In this document: one piece after another, positions 1-11,730 of the stretch | Layout: each line of letters opens with the position of its first letter | Numbering within the stretch: position 1 is the stretch's first letter | Source of the DNA: Loripinus fragilis | Taxonomy: Eukaryota > Mollusca > Bivalvia > Lucinida > Lucinidae | DNA length: 64,000 bases | Assembly: GCA_964019695.1 (NCBI GenBank) | Contig: OZ026522.1 | Location: 72,447,601 to 72,511,600, forward strand | Reading direction: 5' to 3' | Position numbers and translations under genes: made by a program | The notes under the pieces: generated by a model | Databases searched by the model: none | What the model was told of the DNA's origin: nothing | The model's input: only the letters and a program-made list of their open reading frames with translations

Positions 1-160
1 GCTCCTATTAGGTGTTGAGGTTTTTCCTGGTACCTTGTTTTGTTCTGATGTTCTTGGTCTGTTTTCCAGTTTAGCAATCATCTTGCTGATACAGAGAGAA
101 AGCTGCTTGCTTTTAATTATGTCAATGGGGCTGTGGGTGTCTCTGTTTTGTGTCCCTTCT

Positions 161-430
161 CATGAGCGGATCCAGAGGGGGGACAGTGGGTCCAGACCCC
201 CACCCCCGCTGAAAAATCACAAAAATAAAGGGTTTCTTTGCAATACTGGTCCGGATCCAAGCCAGCATTCAATATTGGGCCACCCTTCGCACACCAGCGA
301 AAAAGCCATTTAAATGGCATTTCGCTGGCGGGCCGATGATGGCCCGCTAGTAGTGGTATTTTCTGGATCCTTCCTTCCTCATCAAGCTAAAAAAAGGTCA
401 AAGTTGGACCCCCTCCTGGATCCTCGCATG
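161..430. mobile_element. MITE with GGATCC-containing terminal inverted repeats
   Basis: The left end (catgagcggatccagagg) and right end (cctggatcctcgcatg) are imperfect inverted repeats, and the middle holds a palindrome around ccatttaaatgg. A related element lies at 52774-52991 and fragments lie near 45115-45225 and 54297-54660. There is no coding capacity. The short open frames here follow the repeat and are not genes. The flanks (1-160 and 431-528) hold nothing I recognise. Confidence 0.6.
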
Positions 431-1173
431 CTGGTACTGGTTCTAGTAGAGCTGTTGACTTCTACATCTCTTCTGTTCATAACTAACAGTAAATATTCTA
501 AACTAAGTCTTCCAGGTTTAAATTGTCCATATATACTGAACAAAAGTGAAAACGCTACACCTGAATTGTTTGCCATCTATATACAAAATTATGCAAACCA
601 AGAATACAATTGAAAGTGTATCTTAGTGTTCAAATACTGGGTAATGCATAACAGTAAAAGTTTTACCGATGTTGTCACGAGGAAACACATGAAAGCCATT
701 TAAATGTGACAGGGGTCCATTTTTTTAGGTTGCCAATTTGAACGGAAATCTAACACAATTTAGGCCTTCAGAAATCCACTACCTACGAGATCCGACTTCA
801 CGAAATGGTAGTCTAGACACGTGACAACCAGAAATGTGAAGGGCTTATCTGAAGTGTGTTTTGATCGTTTAGAAAAGCAATCTTAAAAAGCGAATTTTCA
901 CTCAAATTGCCAAGTTTAAAAATTTAACACTGAAATCTCCATAGGAAAATCAATGTGTTGTTGGATCTTAGTATGAAAACATTACTAGTCAAGAAATGGT
1001 AGAAACAATGTACTGAGAGGTCTACCTGATTTGGCAAAAGAAAATTTTCGAAAATCGTGATAAATCGAAGATTACCAAACAATTGATATTCCCTATTTGT
1101 TTTTGTCAAAGGGAGGTAATTTTCAATATTTTACAAATTCGCTAAATTCGAAATTGATTTCTGAGTTTGTTTC

Positions 1174-1190
1174 AAGTGATTAAGCAGTTT
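1174..1190. repeat. Left target-site duplication of the LINE
   Basis: The 17 bases aagtgattaagcagttt recur exactly at 19564-19580, directly after the A-rich 3' end of the LINE. This is the expected footprint of target-primed reverse transcription. Confidence 0.85.
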
Positions 1191-1604
1191 ACTGTTTACT
1201 GAGGGTTACAGCATGCAAAAAAAAAATCGCCGCTAACGGGTATATAAATGTCTATATAGAATTTGCACCAGATATATGTTCATTGAGGCGTTGAATTAAC
1301 AAGAGTGTCGATACCCGACTACAGGCAGGCGCTATAAGTAATTTCTGCAAAAGTCAAATATAACATCATAGAAAATTTTTATACTTAGAATTATTAATAT
1401 TGCAATACCCCACATCTAAACATCATGTTTGCCGGAAAATGATGTGTTTTACGGTAAGCTACTCTTTCTTCTTCTCACATAAAGTATGTAGATTTCCTCA
1501 TTATTGTGTCTATGTTACTATTAGCTATGTCTGCACTACTATGTCGTTTAGGGTTCTGATAATTCCTGGTGTATTATATATCAAAGTTTTAATGCTAATT
1601 GGAA

Positions 1605-4600
1605 ATGGATGAAGAGCTGCATATATTCTCGCAAAATTGTAGAGGAGGACTGTCCGTTGCAAACAAACGCAGAGACTTATTTCAGTACGTTAGAAACAAA
1701 AAATACAATATAATTTGCTTACAAGATGTTCATATTAATAAACAATTAGAACCCTACATAAAGTCTGAATGGGGATATGACGTTTTTCTAGTCCATTTAT
1801 GAACAGTAGCCGCGGAGTAATGATATTAATTAACAATAATTTTGAATTTAAGGTAGAGGGAGTCAAAACTGACAAAAATGGAAACTACATTTTATTAGAT
1901 ATAACTATTCAAGGCAAAAAAATTACATTAGTAAATATATATGGTCCTAATGAAGATAACCCAAATTTCTATACCAATATAATCCAAAAAATCTCTGAGT
2001 TTGAAAACGATCAAGTAATTATATGTGGCGATTGGAATTTCGTGTTAGATCCAGACCTGGACTATAATAATTATTTACATGTAAATAACCCAAGAGCAAG
2101 AAAGATAATTTTAGATTTTATTGAAAAAGAAAATTTTGTAGATGCTTGGCGCGTGATAAATGAAAACTGTAAAAAATATACATGGCGCAGGTTAAATCCA
2201 ACGATTAAGCAGGCCAGATTAGATTATTTCCTTGTAAGCGAAAACATGTCACAATATGTTGTTGATGCTGAAATAATTCCAGGGTATAGAACTGATCATT
2301 CTGGGATAACTTTAAAATTGTTAGAAAGTGAAAGAGGGAAGGGATATTGGAAATTTAATAATACACTTTTAAAAGATAGTGGATATGTGACACTTATAAA
2401 AAATACAATTGAAGATGTAAAGAAAACATATGTGAATAATGGAAATGATGTAAACATAGCTAATGATGAAATTCAGTTCAATATAAATGCTCAATTATTT
2501 CTAGAAACTTTATTAATGATGATAAGGGGTAATACAATAAAATACAGTTCTGAGAAAAAAAAGAAAAGAGTTAAGGAAGAAAAAGCATTGGAAGAAGACA
2601 TTAAACGCCTGGAGAATGAAATATGTTTAAATGGTATAAATGTTAATAATCAAACTGTTGTCAATTTAGTGCAAAAACAAAATGAATTGGTTAATCTGAG
2701 AAATGAAAAAATAGAAGGTGTCATGCTAAGATCCAAATGTAGATATATGGACCTAGGGGAAAAACCTACAAATTATTTTTTTAGTTTGGAAACTAGAAAT
2801 TATACAAGTAAAGTTATTAATAAATCAATAGATGAGGATATTGAGTATACAAAAACGAAAGATGTATTAAACTGCCAAAAACAATTTTATGAAAAACTGT
2901 ATGACAATGTGAACGAAATCAATGATGATACACCTATCGAAAATATCATTGGTGAAAACGAAACTAAACTTTCAGATGCAGAGGCAGAAACAATTGAAGG
3001 GGAAATAACATATGCTGAATTAGCAAAGGCACTAAAAATTATGAAAAATGAAAAGAGTCCAGGTCTGGATGGTTATACTGTTGAATTTTTCAAATTCTTT
3101 TGGATTGACATTGGGGTGTTTGTTCTTAGGTCTATAAACTATGGCTATAGAGCAGGTCTTTGATCAGTAACTCAGAAGCAAGGTATAATAAGATGTTTAC
3201 CCAAACCAAATAAATGTAGATATAATTTAAAAAACTGGAGACCAATTTCTTTGTTAAACATTGTATACAAAATGGCTTCAGCTGCTATAGCAAACAGACT
3301 TAAATCGACTTTAGACAACCTTATTCACGAAAATCAAAAAGGTTTTATCTCAGGGAGATTTATAGGAGAAAATATACGTTTAATTTATGATGTTCTATTT
3401 GAAACAAAAAATCAGAACCTTCAGGGCCTTATTTTATCAATTGACTTGGAAAAAGCTTTTGACACTATCTCCTGGAAATTTATAGTTTAAACATTAAAGT
3501 ATTATAATTTTGGACCATCTATTGTTAAATGGATTAGTTTCTTTCAAAAAGGAGCAGAATCATGTATCATTCAGAATGGATTTATGTCAGATTTTTACTA
3601 TTTAAAGCGGGGGTGTAGACAAGGTGACCCAATATCTCCCTATATTTTTATTTTATGTGGTGAAATCTTAGGGAAAATGATAAGAAATAATAATGATATA
3701 CACGGAATAATAATAGATAATAAGGAATACAAAATAAGTCAATATGCAGATGATACGCAATTGTTCTTAAATGGAAGTGAAAACTCTCTCAGAGAAACAC
3801 TAGACATCTTACAAAAATTTTATACAATGTCGGGGCTAAGGATGAATGCTGAAAAAACCAAAGCAATATGGATAGGTTCATTAAGAAACTCTACAACACG
3901 AATGTGCCATAATTTTAGATTAGATTGGACACAGGGACCTTTTAAAATTTTAGGTGTTACATTTTCAACAGAAATATATAATATTTTGGACTTGAACTAC
4001 AATGAAATAATCAAAAAGGTTGAAGGTGTTTGCAAACAATGGTCAAAAAGAAAACTAACTCTCATGGGTAGAATGACTATAATAAAATCTTTAGCACTTG
4101 CGAAGTTTAATCACATGTTACTTGCACTTCCAAATCCACCTGACAACTTGTTGAAAAACATAGAAAAAATATTTTATAAATTTTTATGGAATGGGGGTCC
4201 AGATAGAATTAAGCGAAGCATCATTGTTAAAAACTTTAAAGTAGGGGGGCTCAGAATGATAAACCTTCCAGAATTTATCAGAGCACTCAAAATATCTTGG
4301 TTTAGGAGAGTAATTCAGAACTCTGAAAACATAGAATGGTATTCTTTATCAAAAATTGTTTTTAATAAATTCTTTAGCTGCGGGCCTGGATACTCTGTAG
4401 AGCTTAGTAAAAACTTACACAATCCGTTTTGGAAAGAGTGTCTTAACTCGTGGTCAAAATTTTGTAATGTCTGTAAAGTAGAATCAGTAAACCACATTCT
4501 CTGTTCACCTATCTGGTTCAACAATAGTTTAAACAGAGGGCAAAATTTATATATTAACAACTGGTTCAAAAAAAGAATTAAACAAGTATCAGACTTATGA

Positions 4601-5135
4601 GATATAGACGGCAATATGTATCAGTTTGATGCTTTAAAAGAAACATACGGTATTAATGGCACATTTTTGGATTACCAATCATTAATTCATAAAATTCCAA
4701 ATAATTGGAAAAACATAATTATAAATAACAGGCAGGTATGTATCCAGACTAAATATAATGTTACATGTAATATCTATGTTAAATACTTGCTTAAAGATAA
4801 ACGGGGCTGTAGAACATTTTATGACCAGTTGATACAAGTAGACCAAATTATTAGGCAGGAAAAATGGATGAACGAGGTTGGGTACATAAATGATCAGGAA
4901 TGGAATACGTATAATTCAGTTATAAAAGATTTTAACGAGGTAGTTCTTAAAGATTTTCAATGCAAATTAACAAATAAAATTTTGGTTACAAAATCCTTCT
5001 TACACAGAATAAGAAAAATTGAAGATATTCTGTGTTCTTATTGTAAACAGGAACCAGAAACAATTTTACATTTATTTGTCGATTGTGATAAAGTTAAAGA
5101 GTTTTTAAGATTGGGGGAACTGGGACTTTTGATGT
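1605..5135 (+). pseudogene. LINE ORF2 pseudogene, 5' portion: APE endonuclease and reverse transcriptase
   Basis: This encoded the endonuclease/reverse transcriptase that nicks target DNA and copies the LINE RNA. The first ATG of the frame is at 1605. Endonuclease motifs appear in order: SQNCRGG, LQDVH, YGPNEDNP, CGDWN, RLDYFLVS and RTDHS. RT motifs follow: SPGLDG, NWRPISLLN, LEKAFD, RQGDPISP and the catalytic QYADD. A Cys-Cys-His-Cys motif (CSYCKQ ... HLFVDC) sits near 5033-5086. Breaks: a frameshift near 1790-1800, then in-frame stops at 3161-3163 (TGA), 3488-3490 (TAA) and 4598-4600 (TGA), with the same frame open between them. LINE identity is lost at about 5135, where the LTR element starts, and the end of the protein resumes at 18683. 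Confidence 0.9.
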
Positions 5136-5227
5136 CTGAAATAGGACAACAACGTAGTTACAATATATCCTGCTTTATTGTAGAAACCGTACGCACATGT
5201 ATACTAAGAATGCAAGTTGGAAAGTGT
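5136..5227 (-). repeat. 92-bp block repeated inside both long repeats
   Basis: The block recurs at 8086-8177 and 18013-18104 in the same orientation. On the minus strand all three end in tatttcag. In the two LTR copies this is followed by gtgagtg, a strong splice donor. In this copy it is followed directly by LINE sequence. Its ends therefore match an exon of a spliced element RNA. How it came to lie at the element's left edge is not known. Confidence 0.7.
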
Positions 5228-5767
5228 GTTGCATTTCGAGTCTCAATCACTGTCGTAGGATTAACATGTCAAGTGCTAATCCCATAGGCACTGACAATTT
5301 CTTAGTATTAGTGGAGCTCATTTGGGCGGGGTGGTCTAATGTACATACTATGATATGATTGAAAGGACCTTTCCGATTTAGGTTAAACTAAATACCAAAA
5401 TGTGACTCAATAAATCATTTTGTGTTGGCTGTGACCATGCACAATTCACTTCAAACCGGGGTCGAGAGAAGTGGTTTGTTTATGGAAACAGGATTCAACC
5501 TTTCCCTCGGCTTTCATATGGCATTAGGGTACGGACAAGGTGCAGGTCTGTTAGCTTTATTTTGTGAGCCGGTGCACACAACATAGAACTGTTGGTCATG
5601 AACTACCCCTTGCCATGGTGAGGGCCGATAAGAAAAATGTCTCATTGTTAAAGCAAATCTGCAACTCTAATGTTAAAAGACAGAGCTCTCGCTAACACTA
5701 GCACGACATAGAATGAGAAATGACTTGTTATGAAACCCGAAATACAACTAACAATATTAATGATGGA
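5228..5767. other. 540-bp segment between the 92-bp block and the left long repeat
   Basis: This is not found next to the right-hand repeat. It may be the true end of the LTR, lost from the right copy by the deletion that also removed gag, or it may be unrelated captured DNA. I recognise no protein. A short minus-strand open frame starts at an ATG near 5643 but matches nothing I know. Confidence 0.4.
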
Positions 5768-6228
5768 CCAGAATAATTGTTTACCACAACACTCAGTAAC
5801 CTAGTTATAAATGAATCTGATCCAAATAATTAGAACCATGTTTGCCAATGATAACAGAGCTTATTCTCAAACAGACTATGGGGGATTACTCGCAGATGCT
5901 AAATGAGAAGTACCTTTTTTACGCCAATGTGACCCAGTGATCAGAGGCAAACAACGTTCTAATGCTGACTGTGCCTATCCTATTTATGAACATGAACATA
6001 ATGTAAGTCATCTTATAAAATGTTGGGTGTCACAGTTGATGGACGTCATGTTCAGACATATCAAAGTTCTGGGACGAGCCTCCAGAAATGCCAACTTCCG
6101 GTACCACACAGTGTTAAAATTAATACTTTACAAGAACATGACGTCGCTCAACGAAATTTACTAAATAGTATACGATAGGCATATTGTCATAGAAACACAG
6201 TGTACGTAGTCTTATAACTACTTAATGT

Positions 6229-6430
6229 TTGTTTTGTTTGATTGATTCTTTACGTCCCATCAACAATATTTCAGTTAAACAGGGACAAGTCTTCCTGGGT
6301 TGAACCAGTACTAAGCTGGGATAAATGTGTCTTGCTCAAGGACCACAACACAGTGATGCCGGTGAGGCTCGAACACGCGGCCCCTCGGTCTCGAGTCAAG
6401 CGCTCTACAGCTAAGCCACTGCGCTCCCTA
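6229..6430 (-). mobile_element. tRNA-derived SINE inside the 3' LTR
   Basis: Read on the minus strand, it has a tRNA-like head with degraded A- and B-box sequences followed by a body ending in gggacgtaaagaatc. It shares its layout with the copy at 22171-22377. The same SINE sits at the same place in the other LTR, so it was present before this element last transposed. Confidence 0.7.
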
Positions 6431-7204
6431 CAACTGAAGGTAACAGTCAAGTGACGTCATATTCAGACATATCAAATTTCTGGGACGAGCCTCCAGAAAT
6501 GACAATTTCCGGTCCCATACAGTGTTAAAATTAACACTTCACAAACTATTTAAGAGGGAACATGACATCGCTTGACGTAAATTACTAAATAACACATTGT
6601 AAGCACATTGTCATAACAACAGACAGCACTGAGAATAGTGGAAACACAGACCAGCCTGTGCTTTTGAACAGTCTGGTCACACATTCCCAAAGCCAAACAG
6701 TATCATGATCTTATTCGAATCTGTGCAATAGTACAATTCGATCTACTCCTCATACTTCAGATGCTCATACACCATGACAATGTGCATACAAATATGCAGA
6801 CCCAGAACAGAATGTGTATATATAATTAAGACTGCACAACATTAGATTCTGTAAGATTATACAAAGTATTCTGTGTCGACGAACAGTCTAGATGCAAGAA
6901 ATGCATACATGCAGACTAAGATCAGACGATTCAAATGCATGAACATGAAATTATAATGCTCGATTTGATATTAGCCCGCGCATGTGTGCAGTCTAGTTAC
7001 ATATCAAGCATAATAAACCTATTAACCAGGGTCACTGTATCGGAACCCCGATCAGCATGTGGACCGGTGAAACATTACTCAATCCGATCTTATTATTATC
7101 AAGATTCTGATCAGGCTGCGCGTATCAACAGTGTAACTTGCAAATATTCGTTATACATATATTCAACTCATGTATTTCGTGTACTATCAAACAAGAGGGC
7201 AATT

Positions 7205-7700
7205 CATGGTTAACCCGAAGCTAGCCCGTGCCGATGCACAGTCCAATTTGCAGGTCAATCACGAATTGTACAGATTTCACATATACCAAGTGCAACCATT
7301 TGCGCAGTCTCGCGTGCAAGAGAACAAATCGAACCACTAACCCAAAAGGGAGCCTGTGCGGGCGCACAGTCTGACTTTGCAGGTCAATCATGAATTGTAA
7401 AGATTCGGCATAAACTAATTACAACCGTTTGCGCAGTCTCGCTTGCAAGTGAATAATCGCAGGGATTCAATTTAGAATTTTCATTTATTATTAAACTAGA
7501 GCACAACCACGGTTAACCCGACACTAGCCTGTACAGGTGCACAGTCAAACTTGCAGGTCAAGCGTGAGTCGTCTCGAATGCGCCAATACAATTCAATTTA
7601 GAATTTTTCAATGTTTTATTAACTAGAACACAACCCTGATTAACCCGAAGCTAGCCTGCACATGTGCACAGTCAACTTGCAGGTTAAGCATGAATTGTAT
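7205..7700. repeat. Four degenerate sub-repeats inside the LTR
   Basis: Units near 7209, 7337, 7512 and 7637 share taacccgaa...agcct, then gcacagtc, then ttgcaggt. Spacing is about 125-175 bp. The same set is at 17132-17627. Repeated motifs in an LTR may be regulatory, but no factor site is identified. Confidence 0.6.
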
Positions 7701-8079
7701 CGAATGCGCAGATACAGACACATCCAAATATGCGCAATCCCGCTTGCAAGAGAACAGTCACAAGCTTGTCATTAGACCATATTGTAACAGAAAATATATG
7801 CAAACAATTCTGCATTATCAATGCTGGTCAGCCTGCAGAAATACACACATAGACCCCAGCCCTTCTGTGCATTTTCGCAACTGATTAATTACGAGTTTGC
7901 GACAACAAATGCAAGTATACAAGACTTAACCATACAAGCAAAAAGATACGATGGCTAGGCATGTAAAACATGCCACACCAACGCAACAGTGGAGACCAAC
8001 TATAACAGTGTAAACCCAGATTAATTCAGACCTGAGGAGGACGCTAGAAGAGAGAAAAAAATAAGAATAAAATAATTTC

Positions 8080-8092
8080 ACTCACCTGAAAT
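8080..8092 (-). promoter_or_regulatory. Candidate splice donor in the 3' LTR
   Basis: The minus strand reads ttcag|gtgagtg with the exon edge at 8086, matching the animal 5' splice-site consensus at every core position. The equivalent site in the 5' LTR is at 18013. Confidence 0.5.
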
Positions 8093-8755
8093 AGGACAAC
8101 AACGTAGTTACAATATATCCTGCTTTATTGTAGAAACCGTACGCACATGTATACTAAGAATGCAAGTTGGAAAGTGTAACGGCTAGCAGGGAGACGGACT
8201 ATTTATTCGCTGTGTCCATTTCAGGTGATAATCACTCACGGCAGAGTAGGAAATGCCAAAAATTCTCACCAATCACACCAATCCCTTTGTCGGACAATAG
8301 TGCCGCCAAAAATGAAATGCGGAGAGCCGACGTTAACATCTCAATATCCGTGAGCGTGTTTGGACAGCAATCTTAGGTGTTAAAAACGCTATTGTCCGCT
8401 AAAAGGTTGGCTTGCTTAATACCATAAGTTATGGGAACTCAATCTAGCATCAACACCTGCTATAGCGTCTGTTTACTCGGCCGTGGGAGACATGTTTGAT
8501 TTTAGAAAACGAGAAATAAATTTAAAATTTTCTAATTTCTAAATATATATTTTCCTGATCAAACTATCGTTTCCAAATTCAGCATCTGCTTGTGATGGTG
8601 ATTAATTTGATACCCGACATGACTGTGTTTTTCAAAAAAAATCCAAAGTTGTTTTCTTTATTGATTTAGTAAAATAAATGAAATAAAATAAATAAATGTT
8701 TATTTATTTTATTATTTATTTATTATCAAAAGTACTAAAAATTCCCATCATAATA

Positions 8756-8770
8756 ACTCCCCTGACCTTG
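8756..8770 (-). other. Purine-rich tract before the 3' LTR
   Basis: The minus strand reads caaggtcaggggagt immediately before the LTR start. Purine-rich tracts here prime plus-strand DNA synthesis in LTR elements. The position supports 8755 as the LTR boundary. The tract is short and broken by pyrimidines. Confidence 0.5.
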
Positions 8771-9143
8771 TAAAACTTTGGTCCCCAAAGTTGATTTCTT
8801 TAAATTGATTAGCAAATATAAAAGATATATTACACACAAGAAACATACATACATACATACAGATGCTAGCATCAAAATCACATGACATATAAATCAACAT
8901 ATATACATATAATATCTAAATATTTAGGATTTTCGTTGTTGATGGATTTTAAAAATCCATTGACAACAATATCCATTATAAGGTATTGGACTTTGATTGT
9001 CAGTGCAAAACATAGCTTTCGACAATAGATTATCCTGTGGTAACAAACATAAATGCAATAGTAATAAATCATGGGAAATACCATATACATATGCATGAAA
9101 AGGAGGACCATCCAATGTTATTTTGATCGTCCAGCCAAAACTC
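8771..9143 (-). other. Region between the envelope-like stop and the 3' LTR
   Basis: This holds a catacata microsatellite near 8845 and short minus-strand frames. One of them (8924-9202) overlaps the end of the envelope-like ORF in another frame and has a hydrophobic start. None is recognisable, and most likely it is 3' untranslated sequence. Confidence 0.4.
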
Positions 9144-11492
9144 TTAATATCCACATTGAATGGGTGAAACAATATTATTATGCCTAGTATGCAGGTAAAC
9201 AAAGAAAGGCCGACTTATCACCGAACGTAACTTCCGAGCAGAGAAGAAACCTATTCGATGTAAGTGGGACACGATAATTTCTTTCTCATTTAAGCTATTT
9301 ATTATCTTGCACCCATCCCAATGTATTTTTAAAATAGGTGCAAAATATGAGCCTTCAATATCAACCTCAGTGATCGATGTAGGCGATTCAATATTACAGT
9401 GTGCTGGGCACAAAGGCAATTTGGCAATATCAATGAGTACACATTGTTGCGTATTTGTTACCTCTAAACAAAGAGTGTGCTGAGTATTTCTTTGTTTTCT
9501 CTGAAACAATATCAATATAGCTATCCCCAAGGTCACAAGTACCAATACAAAAATTGCATGGTCCCATGTGATCTCTAGGGACGGCAGAGTGCTAACTTTA
9601 GCAATATTTTGGGACTTATGTCTATAAATAAATGAAGGAAGAGTGGTTGGCAATGCTTTGACATGATGACACTGCTGCAAAATTAAGACAGCTTGTGCTA
9701 ACCTTCTTAATTTTATGCACGTCATTGTCATAATGATAATAGAGACAACAGTAGTGGTCATACATATAAATATAAGCATTGCATTAAAATCAGGCCAATC
9801 TCTCTGTATGCTTATGTCCCCATCAAGCAGAGGTTCAGCTAATGAACGAAATATTGTTGCATTTTTCTTAGCACTTTCAGCCATCTTAGCTAAGCTTAAG
9901 TGTGATTCCTTATCATCTACCAGTATATTACTTATATCATGTTGGAAGAAGTTGAATTTTGGAATAGAGACGTTGATTGGATTTGAAAATGCTGTATCTG
10001 CAAAGACGTTTTCAACAATCCCAGTGCTAAAGAAATGTTGCAAAAGAATCAAATTTACTGGGTGCAACATTGTAACTTCTTTCGTATGATTATGACATGA
10101 GGCAAGACGTGGTGCCAAATAAAAGTCTGTTGTAAGTATTGTGCACTGGCATGGTAGATTTATAATGCAAAAATCACATCCTTTAATCATTTTCTGTTCT
10201 CTACCACATTCCATTGAAAGCAATGGAGTGTGATATAGAATAAGAAAATTTGGGATCACTTCAATATTTTTTGACTCTAATACATTGTCAACAAATCTAA
10301 AGTCACATAAAGACTGAACCTTTGCTTTACTGTTGATGTACAATGCTAACACACAAGATTCCGTAGTAACAGGGGTCAAAGCTAAATTAAAAGAGCATTG
10401 CCTAACAGATCTCCCTTTACATTTAGTGAACTGTTTGTCTGATATGGTAGTGTAGAATTGTTGATTTGAAGTAAGTATAAGATTTTCAGGCAGATTGAGA
10501 AGATGAGTTGCATGCTTTGATGTAGAGTTTACAGGAACTGGCAAAGATATTACATTAAAAACATGCAATGGTTCTTGAAAGTGGGAGATAGGTAATTTAA
10601 TTGTAATATACAGATTTTTACCATTTCTAGAGTAGAGAAAATTAGAATCAGCATAGATACTTGCTGGAGAAGCTTGGTTTAAGTGGAATCCTGTATATTT
10701 CCTGTGTAAGATGGTTTGTATGTCTACAATAGTGGAATTTAAGACAGACTGAGGAAGAAGTAGAGGTGAAAGTTTGCCATTTACTAAGTCTGTAACACCT
10801 ATTTTTAACTCATCTAATTCATGATTTATGTGGCTGGAAGATTGAACTTGCTGACTTAATAAAGATAACATTGTCTGAAATTCACTATCTGGTTTCTGTG
10901 TATTTTGCTGCAATTGTGATTGTACATAATTTATTGCAAGATAATTGTCCCTGACACCCTGCAGTAAATTGTCCATGCGGTGATTAGCTTTGGTAATATA
11001 TGAACTAAGTCCTTCCTCATGCTGTGTCAATAGTATGGACATTTCCCGTGTTCTTTTTGTCAATGCATTTATGTGGCGGGCCAATGTATTGATGTCTTCT
11101 ATGGTTGCTGTTCCAAACAGACTCTTCGACAGATCACCAATAAAAGGCAGAAGAGAACGACGACTCCTAGACCCTTTTACTTGAGCCTCAGGAATCAACT
11201 TACTAATTGTCTCTATAGTATTGTTCAGCCTAGCTGAAGTTTCTGATCTAAGTGTATTTACGCTAGCTAGAATATGTGCTATCAACAGGCAGGTAGAATT
11301 ATCTTTATGACATGTTCCTAAGCCTGGGATAGCCACATAAGAAGGTATACCTATTTCAAACGTATGAAGCCAATGTTCATTCGATAGGACCAACTGTCCT
11401 TGTTCCTTAAACACAACGCCATAATTTAGCCTTTGCAGTAGCTTCTTTTCCTCTGATACTCCCGACATACACAACAGGATGAAAAGACACAT
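9144..11492 (-). CDS. F-type envelope-like fusion protein of the LTR element
   Basis: This is an envelope-like membrane glycoprotein resembling the F-type fusion proteins of errantiviruses and baculoviruses. The frame is open upstream to 11531 without an ATG, and the first ATG (11492, residue 14 of the open frame) begins a hydrophobic signal peptide. In open-frame numbering, a furin-type RSRR site is at about 122-125. It is followed by a hydrophobic segment (LLPFIGDL) typical of the fusion peptide, then a helical, coiled-coil-like stretch. Several NxS/T sequons and many cysteines lie in the ectodomain. A membrane span is at about 584-605. Unusually, a second span follows at about 659-676 with a further ~119-residue tail. 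The frame is intact. A splice acceptor lies just upstream, fitting a spliced mRNA. Family assignment rests on layout and motifs, not a database search. Confidence 0.8.
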   Translation of the reverse strand: MCLFILLCMSGVSEEKKLLQRLNYGVVFKEQGQLVLSNEHWLHTFEIGIPSYVAIPGLGTCHKDNSTCLLIAHILASVNTLRSETSARLNNTIETISKLIPEAQVKGSRSRRSLLPFIGDLSKSLFGTATIEDINTLARHINALTKRTREMSILLTQHEEGLSSYITKANHRMDNLLQGVRDNYLAINYVQSQLQQNTQKPDSEFQTMLSLLSQQVQSSSHINHELDELKIGVTDLVNGKLSPLLLPQSVLNSTIVDIQTILHRKYTGFHLNQASPASIYADSNFLYSRNGKNLYITIKLPISHFQEPLHVFNVISLPVPVNSTSKHATHLLNLPENLILTSNQQFYTTISDKQFTKCKGRSVRQCSFNLALTPVTTESCVLALYINSKAKVQSLCDFRFVDNVLESKNIEVIPNFLILYHTPLLSMECGREQKMIKGCDFCIINLPCQCTILTTDFYLAPRLASCHNHTKEVTMLHPVNLILLQHFFSTGIVENVFADTAFSNPINVSIPKFNFFQHDISNILVDDKESHLSLAKMAESAKKNATIFRSLAEPLLDGDISIQRDWPDFNAMLIFICMTTTVVSIIIMTMTCIKLRRLAQAVLILQQCHHVKALPTTLPSFIYRHKSQNIAKVSTLPSLEITWDHAIFVLVLVTLGIAILILFQRKQRNTQHTLCLEVTNTQQCVLIDIAKLPLCPAHCNIESPTSITEVDIEGSYFAPILKIHWDGCKIINSLNEKEIIVSHLHRIGFFSARKLRSVISRPFFVYLHTRHNNIVSPIQCGY

Positions 11493-11520
11493 GAAGTATC
11501 TTGAAATACCAAAGAGTCCA

Positions 11521-11552
11521 CCTAAAATCAAATAAAGGAAAAAACTAAGTAG
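11521..11552 (-). promoter_or_regulatory. Candidate splice acceptor for the envelope-like mRNA
   Basis: The minus strand has a pyrimidine-rich run (ttttttcctttatttg) ending in attttag|g, with the exon beginning at 11521, 29 bases before the first ATG. With the LTR donor, this predicts a leader-to-envelope splice removing the pol region. Confidence 0.5.
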
Positions 11553-11730
11553 TGAAGCCGGGGTGATGGCGGCCTACCATCATAGCACTATAAAACACAA
11601 ATTTGCATTTGTAAAATGGTTCACTACCAAAATTTGCCTAAGTAGAATTTGAAAAAAATACCAAAACGTTGCTACGTAGCCTGAAGACTCTATGAAATTT
11701 CATAAATACCTATATGCTTCCAAACAGCTG

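Larger units (their letters stand above)
5768..8755 (-). repeat. 3' long terminal repeat, 2,988 bp
   Basis: It pairs with 15695-18682 at a constant offset of 9,927 with no net indel. By eye only positions 6811, 7122, 7356, 7887 and 8593 differ. On the minus strand it starts tattatgatggg, directly after a purine-rich tract, as a 3' LTR should. It ends attattctgg. The ends are not the usual TG...CA, and about 3 kb is long for an LTR. It contains a SINE, four related sub-repeats and the splice-donor-bearing 92-bp block. Confidence 0.75.

Noticed and set aside
3161..4600. Possible stop-codon readthrough in the LINE ORF2 (TGA, TAA, TGA in one frame)
   Set aside because: Stops differ in type and context, and the same copy also has a frameshift near 1795. 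Ordinary decay is simpler.
6361..6430. tRNA-like A- and B-box sequences (also at 16288-16357 and 22308-22377)
   Set aside because: They belong to a SINE head. The cloverleaf is incomplete and the same sequence is attached to the SINE body in each copy.
9715..10089. 124-codon plus-strand open frame
   Set aside because: A shadow of the envelope-like ORF on the opposite strand.
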